DNA from: an uncultured Bacteroidales bacterium
GTDB taxonomy: Bacteria; Bacteroidota; Bacteroidia; Bacteroidales; ML635J-15
Direction: 5' to 3'
NCBI GenBank assembly: GCA_937899245.1
Contig: CALDKB010000016.1
Location: 1-64,000, forward strand
Length of the DNA stretch: 64,000 nucleotides
Of this stretch, positions 36,691 to 44,568 are shown one piece after another. The notes beneath the pieces are model-generated. The model made no database searches and was not told the DNA's origin. It saw only the letters and a list, made by a program, of their open reading frames with translations. Made by a program: the position numbers and the translations under genes. Numbering within the stretch: the first letter of the stretch is position 1; every line of letters begins with the position of its first letter.

Positions 36691-37001
36691 TTTTGTCAGC
36701 CATTCTCTTCATGGCTTGTAAACCTATTGCATATTAGTCATCTCTATTAGGAATTGTCAACTTAAATCAGCCGTAGTACACGAAAGTGTCCGCCATATTC
36801 AGCAAATCACACTCCGTACCAAGTCCATTATAAACTAGCTATAAACTAGCTATAAACTTGGTATAAACTTGGTATAAAGTTGGGTCTACATTATTTTTAT
36901 TCGGCCTATAAATACAGAACCGTTGTGGATTATTCACACTTTTAATACTTCCCTTGTTCATTAATTCTTTCCAATGAACTTCTCGGTATGTATTTATGTT
37001 A
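36691..37001. other. Gene-free stretch with 11-bp tandem repeats
   Basis: No coding region is supported. It holds the five-fold 11-bp repeat at 36830-36884 and otherwise AT-rich DNA leading to the promoter of the next lipoprotein gene. Confidence 0.6.
36830..36884. repeat. Five tandem 11-bp repeats
   Basis: Units: ATAAACTAGCT twice, ATAAACTTGGT twice, ATAAAGTTGGG once, without spacers. The ACTTGGT part is complementary to ACCAAGT at 36818-36824. The 11-bp period is close to one helical turn. Confidence 0.9.
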
Positions 37002-37009
37002 TATATTTG
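37002..37009 (+). promoter_or_regulatory. -7 promoter element of the lipocalin-like pair
   Basis: TATATTTG, 22 bases before the ATG at 37032. It lies downstream of an alternative ATG at 36996, which excludes that start. Confidence 0.6.
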
Positions 37010-37031
37010 CACTCAAATTATTAATTTGCCT

Positions 37032-37493
37032 ATGCGTAAATTTATTGGTCTCTTGTTGGTTATCATTATGATATCAACGGTGTTTTCGGCATGTGGACGT
37101 TATGAGAACGGCCCGTCATGTTCGTTTAGGTCGGTAAAGTCAAGGGCTGTCGGCGAATGGCATATTACCGATTTGCTTGTTAATGATATTCACGAGGAAG
37201 ACTTGTTCGAGAAGGAAAGCTCTACGATAATTGTGCTTAACGATGATGGTACATACGAATATAGTGTAATTTCGTTGACAAAATCTCATGGTCCCAGTTC
37301 TGGACTATGGTCGTTCGGCGACGATAAGACAATGTTGATTTTTACCGAAATAGATACCGTAAACGGACCAACTGAACGCAGTTATCAGATAACACGATTG
37401 TCTAATGCCGAAATGTGGCTTGTGGGCGAAAGTGTCGAGTATGTTGGTAAGACCGGACTTGTAGAGAGAAGATTTGAAAAGAAACAGGATTAA
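37032..37493 (+). CDS. Small lipoprotein, lipocalin-like
   Basis: 153 residues from the ATG at 37032. Lipobox VFSAC (cysteine ~20). The body (SRAVGEWHITDLLVND ... TIIVLNDDGTYEYSVI ... GLWSFGDDKTMLIFTE) follows the pattern of lipocalin-like/DUF4923-type domains of Bacteroidota: a GxW near the N-terminus, a 'DGTY' strand and a 'GxWxxxDDKxxL' strand. It is lipid-anchored, with unknown ligand. It is a paralogue of the next gene, ten bases downstream. Confidence 0.75.
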   Translation: MRKFIGLLLVIIMISTVFSACGRYENGPSCSFRSVKSRAVGEWHITDLLVNDIHEEDLFEKESSTIIVLNDDGTYEYSVISLTKSHGPSSGLWSFGDDKTMLIFTEIDTVNGPTERSYQITRLSNAEMWLVGESVEYVGKTGLVERRFEKKQD

Positions 37494-37503
37494 ATTTGAA
37501 GAT

Positions 37504-38085
37504 ATGAAAAAACGTATTGCTTTTATTTTTGCAGTGGCACTTATGATTGGTGCAGTGCTTTCATCTTGCCAGAAGTACGAAGAGGATTATGGTTTGCAGA
37601 TGAAGTCTCCTAAAGGTCGTCTTGTGGGAAAATGGAAAGTGGCTCAGATTGATGTTGATACAATGTCGATAAAAATGTCCGATTATTCAATGTTCGGAAC
37701 TTTGTTTGTTACTTTTGAGAAAGATGAGACCGGCACTATTGCTTTCAGCGACAATGGCCTCGGCGACATTCTCGAAGGCATTGACTGGGAGGAGATCCTT
37801 GCAGAAATGGGTGATAATGTAGACATTGATAACACTGACTTGAGTGAAGACGATATGTCGCTCGACCCTGACGATATTGATTTTGTATCATTGTTAAAGC
37901 AGGAGACAAAGTTCAAGTGGGCTTTCAACGATGATAAGACATACTTGGAATTAAGTGCATACGACGAGACTACTAGTTCTTATATCGAAGCTATCGACAT
38001 GAAAATCCTTTCGCTTTGCAAATCGGACTGTAAGTTCCGCTACGAAGAAGATTCTACTAGGGTGGATGTTTCGATGCAGAAATAA
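37504..38085 (+). CDS. Lipoprotein, lipocalin-like paralogue
   Basis: 193 residues from the ATG at 37504; an in-frame ATG at 37474 lies within the previous gene. Lipobox VLSSC (cysteine ~20). Like its neighbour it has CxxYE(x)nG, SPKGRLVGKWKVAQI and a late FKWAFNDDKTYLEL strand, but carries an acidic insert (~95-135: DNVDIDNTDLSEDDMSLDPDD). The pair probably arose by duplication and is transcribed together. Confidence 0.75.
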   Translation: MKKRIAFIFAVALMIGAVLSSCQKYEEDYGLQMKSPKGRLVGKWKVAQIDVDTMSIKMSDYSMFGTLFVTFEKDETGTIAFSDNGLGDILEGIDWEEILAEMGDNVDIDNTDLSEDDMSLDPDDIDFVSLLKQETKFKWAFNDDKTYLELSAYDETTSSYIEAIDMKILSLCKSDCKFRYEEDSTRVDVSMQK

Positions 38086-38350
38086 ATTTCCCCATTTGCG
38101 TTAAGGATATTTTGAAAAATACTGTGGCTTTCTATTTTCCAGTTGTAGATAGGAAGCCACAATTGTTTATGAGTTTGATAATTTCGTGATAATATAATCG
38201 TATTAGTTGCGGATATTCCAACCTATCACAACTTTTGGTTAAAACCAGCCGCACTTTTCTTCATTTGTGGGGATTGTGTACCTATCGCTATAGGCATACT
38301 TTTGCAAAACCAAAGTTAATTTACATTTATTTACACAAACTCAAAAAACG
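38086..38350. other. Intergenic region with terminator hairpin and a promoter element
   Basis: A long hairpin GTGGCTT.CTAT / ATAG.AAGCCAC (about 38124-38160) probably ends the lipocalin-like operon. TACTTTTG at 38297-38304 is a -7 element for a short transcript that leads into 38351-38447. Nothing else is recognised. Confidence 0.5.
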
Positions 38351-38374
38351 ATGAACAAACTATCATTTCAATAA
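38351..38374 (+). CDS. Possible leader peptide (seven residues)
   Basis: ATG-initiated short frame encoding MNKLSFQ, 47 bases after a TACTTTTG element (38297-38304) and 40 bases before a terminator-like hairpin (38414-38447). A promoter, a tiny frame and a terminator in this order resemble an attenuator leader or a small RNA. No codon run pointing to a specific amino acid is seen. Tentative. Confidence 0.25.
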   Translation: MNKLSFQ

Positions 38375-38407
38375 AAACTGAATTTTATAAGGCATACAAA
38401 TCATCGT

Positions 38408-38447
38408 AAAAATAGGCTGTATCGTGAGATGCAGCCTGTTTTTTTGC
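38408..38447 (+). terminator. Terminator-like hairpin, repeat copy 1
   Basis: AGGCTG / CAGCCT stem with a T run. The 5' side and loop (AAAAAxxGGCTGTxTCGTGAGATGC) recur at 39078-39102 on the other side of the nucleotidyltransferase gene. Confidence 0.7.
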
Positions 38448-38483
38448 ACTATTATTTATTTCATTCGCGATTACAAAAAAATA

Positions 38484-38491
38484 TATCTTTG
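38484..38491 (+). promoter_or_regulatory. -7 promoter element of the nucleotidyltransferase gene
   Basis: TATCTTTG, 27 bases before the ATG at 38519. Confidence 0.55.
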
Positions 38492-38518
38492 TACCACAAA
38501 CAACAAATAAATACAGCT

Positions 38519-39001
38519 ATGAGCAACAAGATGATGCAACAACTGATTGCCGATTATTTCAAAACACAGCCAATACAGAAAGCTTGGTTGTTCGGTTCGT
38601 TTGCCCGTGGCGAAGAAACCCCATTGAGCGATGTTGACCTACTTGTGCAATACGATGATGAAGGAATAAGTCTGCTTAAGCACGCCGCAATGATATGTGA
38701 ACTGGAAGAAATTCTTGACCGCCCTGTTGATATAGTTCCAGAAGGAACCTTGTATCCAAAAATAGCCGAAAGTATCAACCAAGACAAAATACTGATATAT
38801 GCGAAAAATACTTACCTTACACACAAACAAATAAGTCACGACCATACCAATAAGAAAACAAACGAACAAGTTATTTACGAATCAGCAGTCCATAAGAATC
38901 TTATCCAGACCACAGCTAGAATGAAATCTCTTGGATACGAAACAAACGAAATTTGCAAGATTACAGGTTTGAGCCGAGACGAAATCGAAGGATTGAGTTA
39001 A
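38519..39001 (+). CDS. MNT-type nucleotidyltransferase-domain protein
   Basis: 160 residues from the ATG at 38519; an in-frame ATG at 38429 lies inside the upstream hairpin. Residues ~1-95 are a minimal nucleotidyltransferase: GSFARGEETPLSDVDLLVQYD carries the GSxxRG and DxD motifs that bind nucleotide and metal. The C-terminal part (~115-160, RMKSLGYETNEICKITGLSRDEIEGL) looks like the helical tail found at the end of Rpn/PD-(D/E)XK-type and other mobile-element proteins. MNT proteins often act as antitoxins of HEPN toxins, but no HEPN gene is adjacent. The gene is bracketed by two related hairpins. Confidence 0.8.
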   Translation: MSNKMMQQLIADYFKTQPIQKAWLFGSFARGEETPLSDVDLLVQYDDEGISLLKHAAMICELEEILDRPVDIVPEGTLYPKIAESINQDKILIYAKNTYLTHKQISHDHTNKKTNEQVIYESAVHKNLIQTTARMKSLGYETNEICKITGLSRDEIEGLS

Positions 39002-39077
39002 GAATATAGATTATTCGTGTTTTTTTGTGCTTATAAGATGGTGTTGTCTGTTCTGGAAAAGCAAAGTATTTTTACAT

Positions 39078-39117
39078 AAAAACTGGCTGTGTCGTGAGAT
39101 GCTACCAGCTTTTTTCG
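39078..39117. terminator. Terminator-like hairpin, repeat copy 2
   Basis: Shares GGCTGT.TCGTGAGATGC with 38408-38433; the stem here is CTGG / CCAG with A and T runs on the two sides. It lies between the nucleotidyltransferase and the convergent Sel1 gene and may serve both. Confidence 0.6.
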
Positions 39118-39121
39118 TGGG

Positions 39122-40210
39122 TTACTTTAATTCTTTCAGCATTTCTATTGCTTTTGGGTCTCCTTGTTCTGCTGCCTTTGTTAGCCATTTCACACATTCT
39201 GCAAGGTCTTTGTTGACACCATCGCCATACTTGTAGAACATTGCAATATTAAATTGTGCTTCGTGCATTCCCTGTTCCGCAGCTTTGATGTACCATTCGG
39301 CAGCTTTTTCATAATTCTGCTCAATGCCTTCACCACACTCATAACATACACCTAGATAAAATTGAGCCTTCATGTTGCCTTGTTCTGCAGCTTTGGTGAA
39401 CCATTCTGCCGCTTTCTCAAGGTCTTTCTCTATGCCTTCTCCATTTCTATAGCACATTGCCAGTATTTGTTGAGACTTGGCAATTCCTTGCTCTGCCGCT
39501 TTGCTAAATAATTCGAACGCCTTTGGGTAATCTTTGCTTACACCATCGCCGTATTTATAACAACAAGCAAGATTGTGTTGCGCCTCCGAATCTCCTTGTT
39601 CAGACGCTTTAGAAAACCATTCAAAAGCCTTCTTGCGATTTTTTCTGACACCTTCACCAAACATATAACATAAACCAAGATTATTCTGGGCTACTGAATA
39701 TCCTTGCTTTGCGGCTTTTGTGAACCATTCTACAGCTTTCGACGATTTTTTTTCAACACCGTATCCATTATCATAACAAAAGCCTACCTCATTTTGTGCC
39801 ACATAATCGCCTTGTTCTGCGGCTTTAGTGAACCATTCTACAGCTTTTGCATAATCCTGCTTTACGCCATCACCGTATTTATAACAATAACCAAGATTGC
39901 ATTGTGCACCCATTGCCCCTTGTTCTGCGGACTTTGTGTACCATTCAACAGTTTTCTCAAGATTTATCTCTACGCCTTTGCCTTTTTTATAACATACTGC
40001 AAGATTATTCTGCGCTCCTGCATATCCCTGTTCTGCAGCTTTGGTGTACCATTCTACTGTTTTAGTTAAATCTTTTTCCACGCCATCGCCTTTTTCGTAG
40101 CGGCGGGCCAGTGTGAATTGAGCGTTAACATCTCCTTGTTCCGCCAATTCCCTTAGTTCTTCAAATGGTAATTTTGAATATTGAACTTCCTTCTGTTGTT
40201 TTTCTTCCAT
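39122..40210 (-). CDS. Sel1-repeat (SLR) protein
   Basis: 362 residues from the ATG at 40210; a longer frame from 40267 adds residues without homology. Nine consecutive 36-residue Sel1/TPR-like repeats cover residues ~20-360, each of the form A(Q/G)xxLGxCYxxGxGVxxDxxKAxEWxxKAAEQGxxx. No signal peptide is present, so it is probably a cytoplasmic scaffold. Sel1 proteins mediate protein-protein contacts in signalling and host interaction. The repeats are very similar to one another. It follows the deiminase gene on the same strand with a 64-base gap. Confidence 0.9.
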   Translation of the reverse strand: MEEKQQKEVQYSKLPFEELRELAEQGDVNAQFTLARRYEKGDGVEKDLTKTVEWYTKAAEQGYAGAQNNLAVCYKKGKGVEINLEKTVEWYTKSAEQGAMGAQCNLGYCYKYGDGVKQDYAKAVEWFTKAAEQGDYVAQNEVGFCYDNGYGVEKKSSKAVEWFTKAAKQGYSVAQNNLGLCYMFGEGVRKNRKKAFEWFSKASEQGDSEAQHNLACCYKYGDGVSKDYPKAFELFSKAAEQGIAKSQQILAMCYRNGEGIEKDLEKAAEWFTKAAEQGNMKAQFYLGVCYECGEGIEQNYEKAAEWYIKAAEQGMHEAQFNIAMFYKYGDGVNKDLAECVKWLTKAAEQGDPKAIEMLKELK

Positions 40211-40274
40211 AATTCTAAATTTTATATTCCACGATATGCAATGAGTGGACATCTCTTGACTGGTCAAAAATCCC

Positions 40275-41243
40275 TCATCTCACAACCCATGTCGTACAAT
40301 TTAGCAAACCGCCTTCCTTGGCAACATCGTTGTAGTCGATTGTTTCAATTTTCTTGTTCGGAAATGTCCTTTGTAAGATTTCAAGAACTTGTCTATCTTC
40401 GTCCCGATTAAATATCGGCATCACAATCAAGTCATTAACTTCCAGATAGTTTACATATATTCCAATCGCACTGCCAGGATGTTTCGGGTCTTTGATGTCA
40501 GTTATGAATGGCACATCAATGTAAGTAAGGTTGTATGTGTCAATAACTTTTTGCATTCCTTTCTGCCAATATTTGTATTCGTCTGCCAATTTGTTTCCAA
40601 GAATAGTGTTTCTGTCCACAAATCTTACCATCCCATCGGCGTGACCTGTATAATCTCCTTTTTGCGCAGGTATGATAATGATCTCGCATTCAAGCAGTTT
40701 CGACAGTTCGTTTATCAGTGAATCCTTTTCATAATTTGGATTTTCGGAAAAAATCCTGTCCGACAATATTGCCCTGCCATCACAGATAAGCACATTGCCT
40801 CCATCAAGGTTTATGTCGGAAAATGTTGCGTCAATATTATTCAACCGGCAAACTTCTTTCACATCGGAACGCGAATCTTCCCATTCCTTTTTGCCTTTCA
40901 AATAGCTTGGCTCGTACCTGAACTGGATAAACTTTCCCGACTCTGTTTGAACCGGCATATAATCGCGGCACCAGATGTCCTTTGTACCTTTAATAAACGA
41001 GTATTTCACATGATGCTTTTCGAGAATGGCAATCAAGTTCTTGCAGGTTTCGGGGTATTTGCTCATTAGCAGTTCCGACAAATAGACGGTTTGGTCGTTG
41101 CTCGGTTTCTTGTCTTTCATTTTGCTAATTTTTATATGTTCATTTGTTAAGTTGTTCATATTATAAAATTCGTTACTAGTTGCTGTTTCTGTGGATATAA
41201 AACAGACGATAATTTCAATTAGTAATCCGAATGTAATTCTCAT
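40275..41243 (-). CDS. Agmatine deiminase/peptidylarginine deiminase-family protein
   Basis: Up to 322 residues. The guanidino-group-modifying fold is recognised by GTKDIWCRDYMPVQ (substrate aspartate), NLDGGNVLICDG, YTGHADGMVRFVD (catalytic histidine and aspartate) and a terminal GGLLNCTTWVV with the nucleophilic cysteine (~317). Members hydrolyse agmatine or arginine residues to the citrulline-type product and ammonia. The N-terminus (MRITFGLLIEIIVCFISTETATS) could be a signal peptide, but starts at 41159 or 41120 without it are possible. Which substrate is used is open. Confidence 0.82.
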   Translation of the reverse strand: MRITFGLLIEIIVCFISTETATSNEFYNMNNLTNEHIKISKMKDKKPSNDQTVYLSELLMSKYPETCKNLIAILEKHHVKYSFIKGTKDIWCRDYMPVQTESGKFIQFRYEPSYLKGKKEWEDSRSDVKEVCRLNNIDATFSDINLDGGNVLICDGRAILSDRIFSENPNYEKDSLINELSKLLECEIIIIPAQKGDYTGHADGMVRFVDRNTILGNKLADEYKYWQKGMQKVIDTYNLTYIDVPFITDIKDPKHPGSAIGIYVNYLEVNDLIVMPIFNRDEDRQVLEILQRTFPNKKIETIDYNDVAKEGGLLNCTTWVVR

Positions 41244-41305
41244 TTTATTGTTTTTTGTGGAATTGGTGCGAATAAGTTTTGGTTGGGTTGTTGGTGGGCA
41301 TGATT

Positions 41306-42094
41306 CTATTTGTTCTTTATTCCTTCTATTCTAAATTGCCAAAGTTTCGGGTCTTTTAGGCAAATGTCCTTACCAGTTGTAAAAAAGACTGGTTCTGATT
41401 TTTTTAGTTCAGGATGCAAATTTTCCACATAATCCTTATTGTTAAGATAAAAATCCTTTGTGATTTTTACATAGTCGTTGCCATCTGGACGATACAATGG
41501 AACATTAGTTCGTTTATATGGTTTTATGCAAGTATTTTTTAATTCTAGAGTCTCATCTTTCCACATTATTCTATTTTTCTCATCATTGTCTTCGCATATA
41601 GAAAAACCATTTATCAAATAATATAGATATGTAGATTGAGTGATGTTTTTTCTTTCTTTAGAATGTGTGAACATATTTTCCTCCTTATTCCATTCCAAAT
41701 ACTTACGATCTTCATTCTTATTCTCTTTCTCTATACTTATAACTTCGTATGAACGAATAAGGGCTGATGCTCTATAATTATCTTTGCTTTCGAAAGTGAT
41801 ATCATAACCTGAATTGTGTGCGTTTAGAGACATTGGTGGAAAGTATGGAACAACTTCTAATCCTCTACCATTGCGATGGTACACAATCGGGTCATGAATT
41901 CCATCGTCTTTTTCGCTATGAAAATAAAACTCCACAGTTCGAATGTACACTTTATATTCGTCATGCACTTGAATGTACCCACCATAAAGGAATGCTGGTG
42001 CAAGGTCTTCAAACAACTTTTGAAGTTTTGCTTCATCTGATAAATCTTTGGCGTTTTTACCAAATTCATTTAATTTTTCAATCAATGTACTCAT
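41306..42094 (-). CDS. Protein of unknown function
   Basis: 262 residues, no signal peptide or membrane segment. The central part (VEFYFHSEKDDGIHDPIVYHRNGRGLEVVPYFPPMSLNAHNSGYDITFES, followed by RASALIRSYEVI) is strongly patterned and looks like a conserved fold. Its order of FYF, GxDxxF and ALIRxxE elements recalls the 3-methyladenine DNA glycosylase (MPG) family, but the likeness is faint. Codon use is AT-rich. No clear partner gene; a decayed toxin gene lies upstream of it. Confidence 0.65.
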   Translation of the reverse strand: MSTLIEKLNEFGKNAKDLSDEAKLQKLFEDLAPAFLYGGYIQVHDEYKVYIRTVEFYFHSEKDDGIHDPIVYHRNGRGLEVVPYFPPMSLNAHNSGYDITFESKDNYRASALIRSYEVISIEKENKNEDRKYLEWNKEENMFTHSKERKNITQSTYLYYLINGFSICEDNDEKNRIMWKDETLELKNTCIKPYKRTNVPLYRPDGNDYVKITKDFYLNNKDYVENLHPELKKSEPVFFTTGKDICLKDPKLWQFRIEGIKNK

Positions 42095-42450
42095 GGTTAC
42101 AAATTTTTAAATGTTAGACACCGCAAAAGTCTTTCAAAAAATCCGAACTGCCAAATCTTTTGTGTTAAATATATGTTAAAGTTAGGCTAATAGCATATAA
42201 TTATTTCCATTTAATATTTAAAAATTATAATTTAATAAAAATCATATAATATAATAAATTGTATTTGTCTTTCGGATATTCTGCACTGCTTACTTCGCCC
42301 ATTCGATACATCGACTCCGCTCTGAACAAATAGCCATAGATACTAAGAACCCTTCAAACGGTAACGTCCATTCAAACGTGAAATTTAGGTATGATTTTCA
42401 TTCGTTTGTTGTAAATGCTCGATTTCAGTTGTTCGTGGTTCTTAAATTGA
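42095..42450. other. AT-rich gap with a degenerate repeat
   Basis: No gene. Around 42286-42330 a stretch with 'cttacttcg' and 'tcgactccgctctga' is a degenerate relative of the repeats near 22951 and 23583. Confidence 0.4.
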
Positions 42451-42678
42451 GTAAGAAGATTTTCCACTTACAATGAGACATCTGTGTCCAACATTTTGAG
42501 CGAAACGGGAACATTGCCTTTCGTTCCATACAGAACACATAAACTGATTGGTAACTATTCGGGGTATTTTGAAGCGCATATAGAACCTGGCATGCTTATT
42601 ATTTGGTTTTAAATATTGGACGACAACGCAATAAGCCTTACTAGAATAGATAGTCACGCAAAATTATTCGAGAAATAA
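42451..42678 (+). pseudogene. Decayed YafQ/RelE-type toxin gene
   Basis: The frame ending at 42676-42678 reads SETGTLPFVPYRTHKLIG, then NYSGYFEAHIEPGMLIIW, then (after an in-frame TAA at 42613-42615) DDNAISLTRIDSHAKLF. This matches the C-terminal two-thirds of YafQ-type mRNA interferases: LP..Y..H.L.G.Y.G..E.HI.PDWLLI......L.L.RTG.HSDLF. The N-terminal third is missing; the frame meets a stop at 42448-42450 and has no usable start. No DinJ/RelB-like antitoxin was found upstream. It is a remnant of a type II toxin-antitoxin module. Confidence 0.7.
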
Positions 42679-42693
42679 ATGTAGCACTAGGGC

Positions 42694-42728
42694 ACAAAAA
42701 GAAAGCCCGACAATCGCCGGACTTTCCT
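42694..42728 (-). terminator. Terminator of the lipoprotein gene at 42749
   Basis: On the minus strand GAAAGTCCGGC / GTCGGGCTTTC hairpin (one mismatch) followed by five T, 20 bases after the stop. Confidence 0.8.
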
Positions 42729-42748
42729 GATATGTCCAAAATTTAATT

Positions 42749-44422
42749 TTACTTCTTATAACTATAAACAATTGATACCTCTCCATTGTCATTCAACACA
42801 TATCTTGAATTTTCATTGGGACCAGCAATCTGTGGCAAAAGTTTATCTTCAATGTCAAGTGCCTGATAAATTGTATCCAGTATTACCATACCATCATTTA
42901 CTACTGTTATTCTTGGATTTAAAACTAATCCAGTTTTTGCAACGGTTTTCATAATACCAGTAGAATCCTTGGCAACTTTGTCGAAATACGAAAGTCCTGT
43001 TGTCTCAATGTACGAATCTAGATGTTCTGGGTTGTAGGCAGAGAGAATTATGTACAATGGTACTTTGTTTAGCACTTCTTTGTTTGCAAGCAATGTGCCC
43101 AATGCCCCTTTTTCACAACCCTGACAACCATCGTTGCAATATATTGTAAGAATCTTGTAGTTGGACTCCTTTATCTCCATCTGCGACTTTACAAACTTGA
43201 TTGGCGGACAGCCGTCAAGCAAAGCATTCTTTTTGTCCTCTAAATTCTGCTTCATTGCCTGTAGGACATTTCTACAGGAATCTATGTACCTGTTGTAATC
43301 ACGGCTTGTTTTTACCAATTTAAGATAATATGCAGTTATAGTCGAATCGCTAGTTTTTTGTATGTTAAGTGCAAGATTTTTTTTAGTTTCAGATGGATAG
43401 TACTCGTATTCAAATTTTTCTCCTATATATTGGAAATCCTTGTCGGCAAACAATATCGCCCATTTAATTTTTCCATATATTTTCTCGTTGAAAAATATTG
43501 TACTTACATAAATCCGATTGCATTCGTCATATACTACTGGGCCATAATAACATGGCAATTCATGACCAAATTCGGCAGGCTGCGGAAGCGGCATTATGGT
43601 ATCAACCAGAGCAGACTTAAAACAATGTCCAATTATACTATCATTTTCAAAGTCCCACTCAAACGCCATCGGCGAATACCTATACTTGAATATAGGCAAA
43701 TCATTCGCTGATTTGTTTACCAACATTGAACAATTAGTAGGATAATACATTCCTTCCTTTATATATGCATATTTCCTATGCTTAGAAACATGGTACTTGT
43801 TTTCCTTTGTAGCCATACGGATTCCGATAGGTAGCGGATTATCCACAGACTCCTTTGTCCCCAACAAACCGTATGATGTAGAATATGTCTGACTCGAAAT
43901 TATGTTGCCTTTGCAAAAAACAAAAGCACTATTTTCAGGAGCAACAAGTTTTTCTACATCATATTCATATTTATTCAAATCATCCTGGTCAACTTCGTAT
44001 CCATATATTTTCTTCACATTTCCGTCCCAGTCGATAAGACGCAGTGCTTGCGGTGTCGCAAGTTCCATTTCGTGACGGAAGTTTGAACAGCCGATGAAAA
44101 TACTATCCTTTCCTATAAAATAAAAGGATTTCATCTTGCCTAAAGAATCAACAAATATGTCGTGTATCTTTGCGCCGTTTCCTAAGTCATAGAAAGACAA
44201 AGATTTGCCACCAATATTCAAAATAACGACATCCTTTCCGTCCACATCAACCAACTGCTTGTAGCTCAGAATCCCTTTACCCCTGTCCTCTTCGGCAAGT
44301 AGAATCTCCTGTGTATTATAAACCTCGTAGTCGTAAACAAACTTTTCCTTCGGTTTAGTATTATCCCTACACGAAAAAAGCGCAACCGACAATATGATTA
44401 GCAATAACAATTTTCTATTCAT
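42749..44422 (-). CDS. Propeller-like lipoprotein with thioredoxin-like C-terminus, paralogue A
   Basis: 557 residues. Lipobox LFSC (cysteine ~18). Residues ~30-390 contain repeated beta strand patterns (FYDLGNGAKIHDIFVDS, ALRLIDWDGNVKKIYGY, AFEWDFENDSIIG) as in six-bladed TolB-like/DUF4221 propeller lipoproteins of Bacteroidota. Residues ~420-520 look thioredoxin-like: YKILTIYCNDGCQGCEKGAL with a C-x2-C, then VPLYIILSAYN and LNPRITVVNDGMVILD. It is probably lipid-anchored on the outer membrane. It follows a close paralogue (44569-46230) but has its own TATATTTG element at 44467-44474. Role unknown. Confidence 0.75.
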   Translation of the reverse strand: MNRKLLLLIILSVALFSCRDNTKPKEKFVYDYEVYNTQEILLAEEDRGKGILSYKQLVDVDGKDVVILNIGGKSLSFYDLGNGAKIHDIFVDSLGKMKSFYFIGKDSIFIGCSNFRHEMELATPQALRLIDWDGNVKKIYGYEVDQDDLNKYEYDVEKLVAPENSAFVFCKGNIISSQTYSTSYGLLGTKESVDNPLPIGIRMATKENKYHVSKHRKYAYIKEGMYYPTNCSMLVNKSANDLPIFKYRYSPMAFEWDFENDSIIGHCFKSALVDTIMPLPQPAEFGHELPCYYGPVVYDECNRIYVSTIFFNEKIYGKIKWAILFADKDFQYIGEKFEYEYYPSETKKNLALNIQKTSDSTITAYYLKLVKTSRDYNRYIDSCRNVLQAMKQNLEDKKNALLDGCPPIKFVKSQMEIKESNYKILTIYCNDGCQGCEKGALGTLLANKEVLNKVPLYIILSAYNPEHLDSYIETTGLSYFDKVAKDSTGIMKTVAKTGLVLNPRITVVNDGMVILDTIYQALDIEDKLLPQIAGPNENSRYVLNDNGEVSIVYSYKK

Positions 44423-44466
44423 GGCTCTCTGAAAATTTGATTTTATTACACATGAAAAAATTCATT

Positions 44467-44474
44467 CAAATATA
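44467..44474 (-). promoter_or_regulatory. -7 promoter element of paralogue A
   Basis: TATATTTG on the minus strand, 44 bases before the ATG at 44422. Confidence 0.5.
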
Positions 44475-44568
44475 GACATTTTTTTAATACAAATGTACTT
44501 CTTCTAAAAATATTTACACAATCACAACAGCATGTCGATTGTCAGCATCTTGTACAAAGAAAACTTTA

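Noticed and set aside
36464..36712. Minus-strand reading frame of about 80 codons across tRNA-Leu
   Set aside because: It is the antisense of the tRNA and its terminator; open frames over tRNA genes are common and carry no protein signal.
36830..36884. Possible CRISPR array
   Set aside because: The 11-bp units abut without spacers and no cas genes are present.
36996..37031. Upstream ATG (36996) as start of the first lipocalin-like lipoprotein
   Set aside because: It precedes the TATATTTG element and would put extra residues before the lipobox signal peptide.
38519..39001. MNT/HEPN toxin-antitoxin pair
   Set aside because: Only the nucleotidyltransferase is present; neither neighbour is HEPN-like (the next gene is a Sel1-repeat protein).
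42442..42657. Minus-strand 71-codon frame in the gap before the propeller lipoprotein
   Set aside because: It is the antisense of the decayed YafQ-type gene, which explains its openness.
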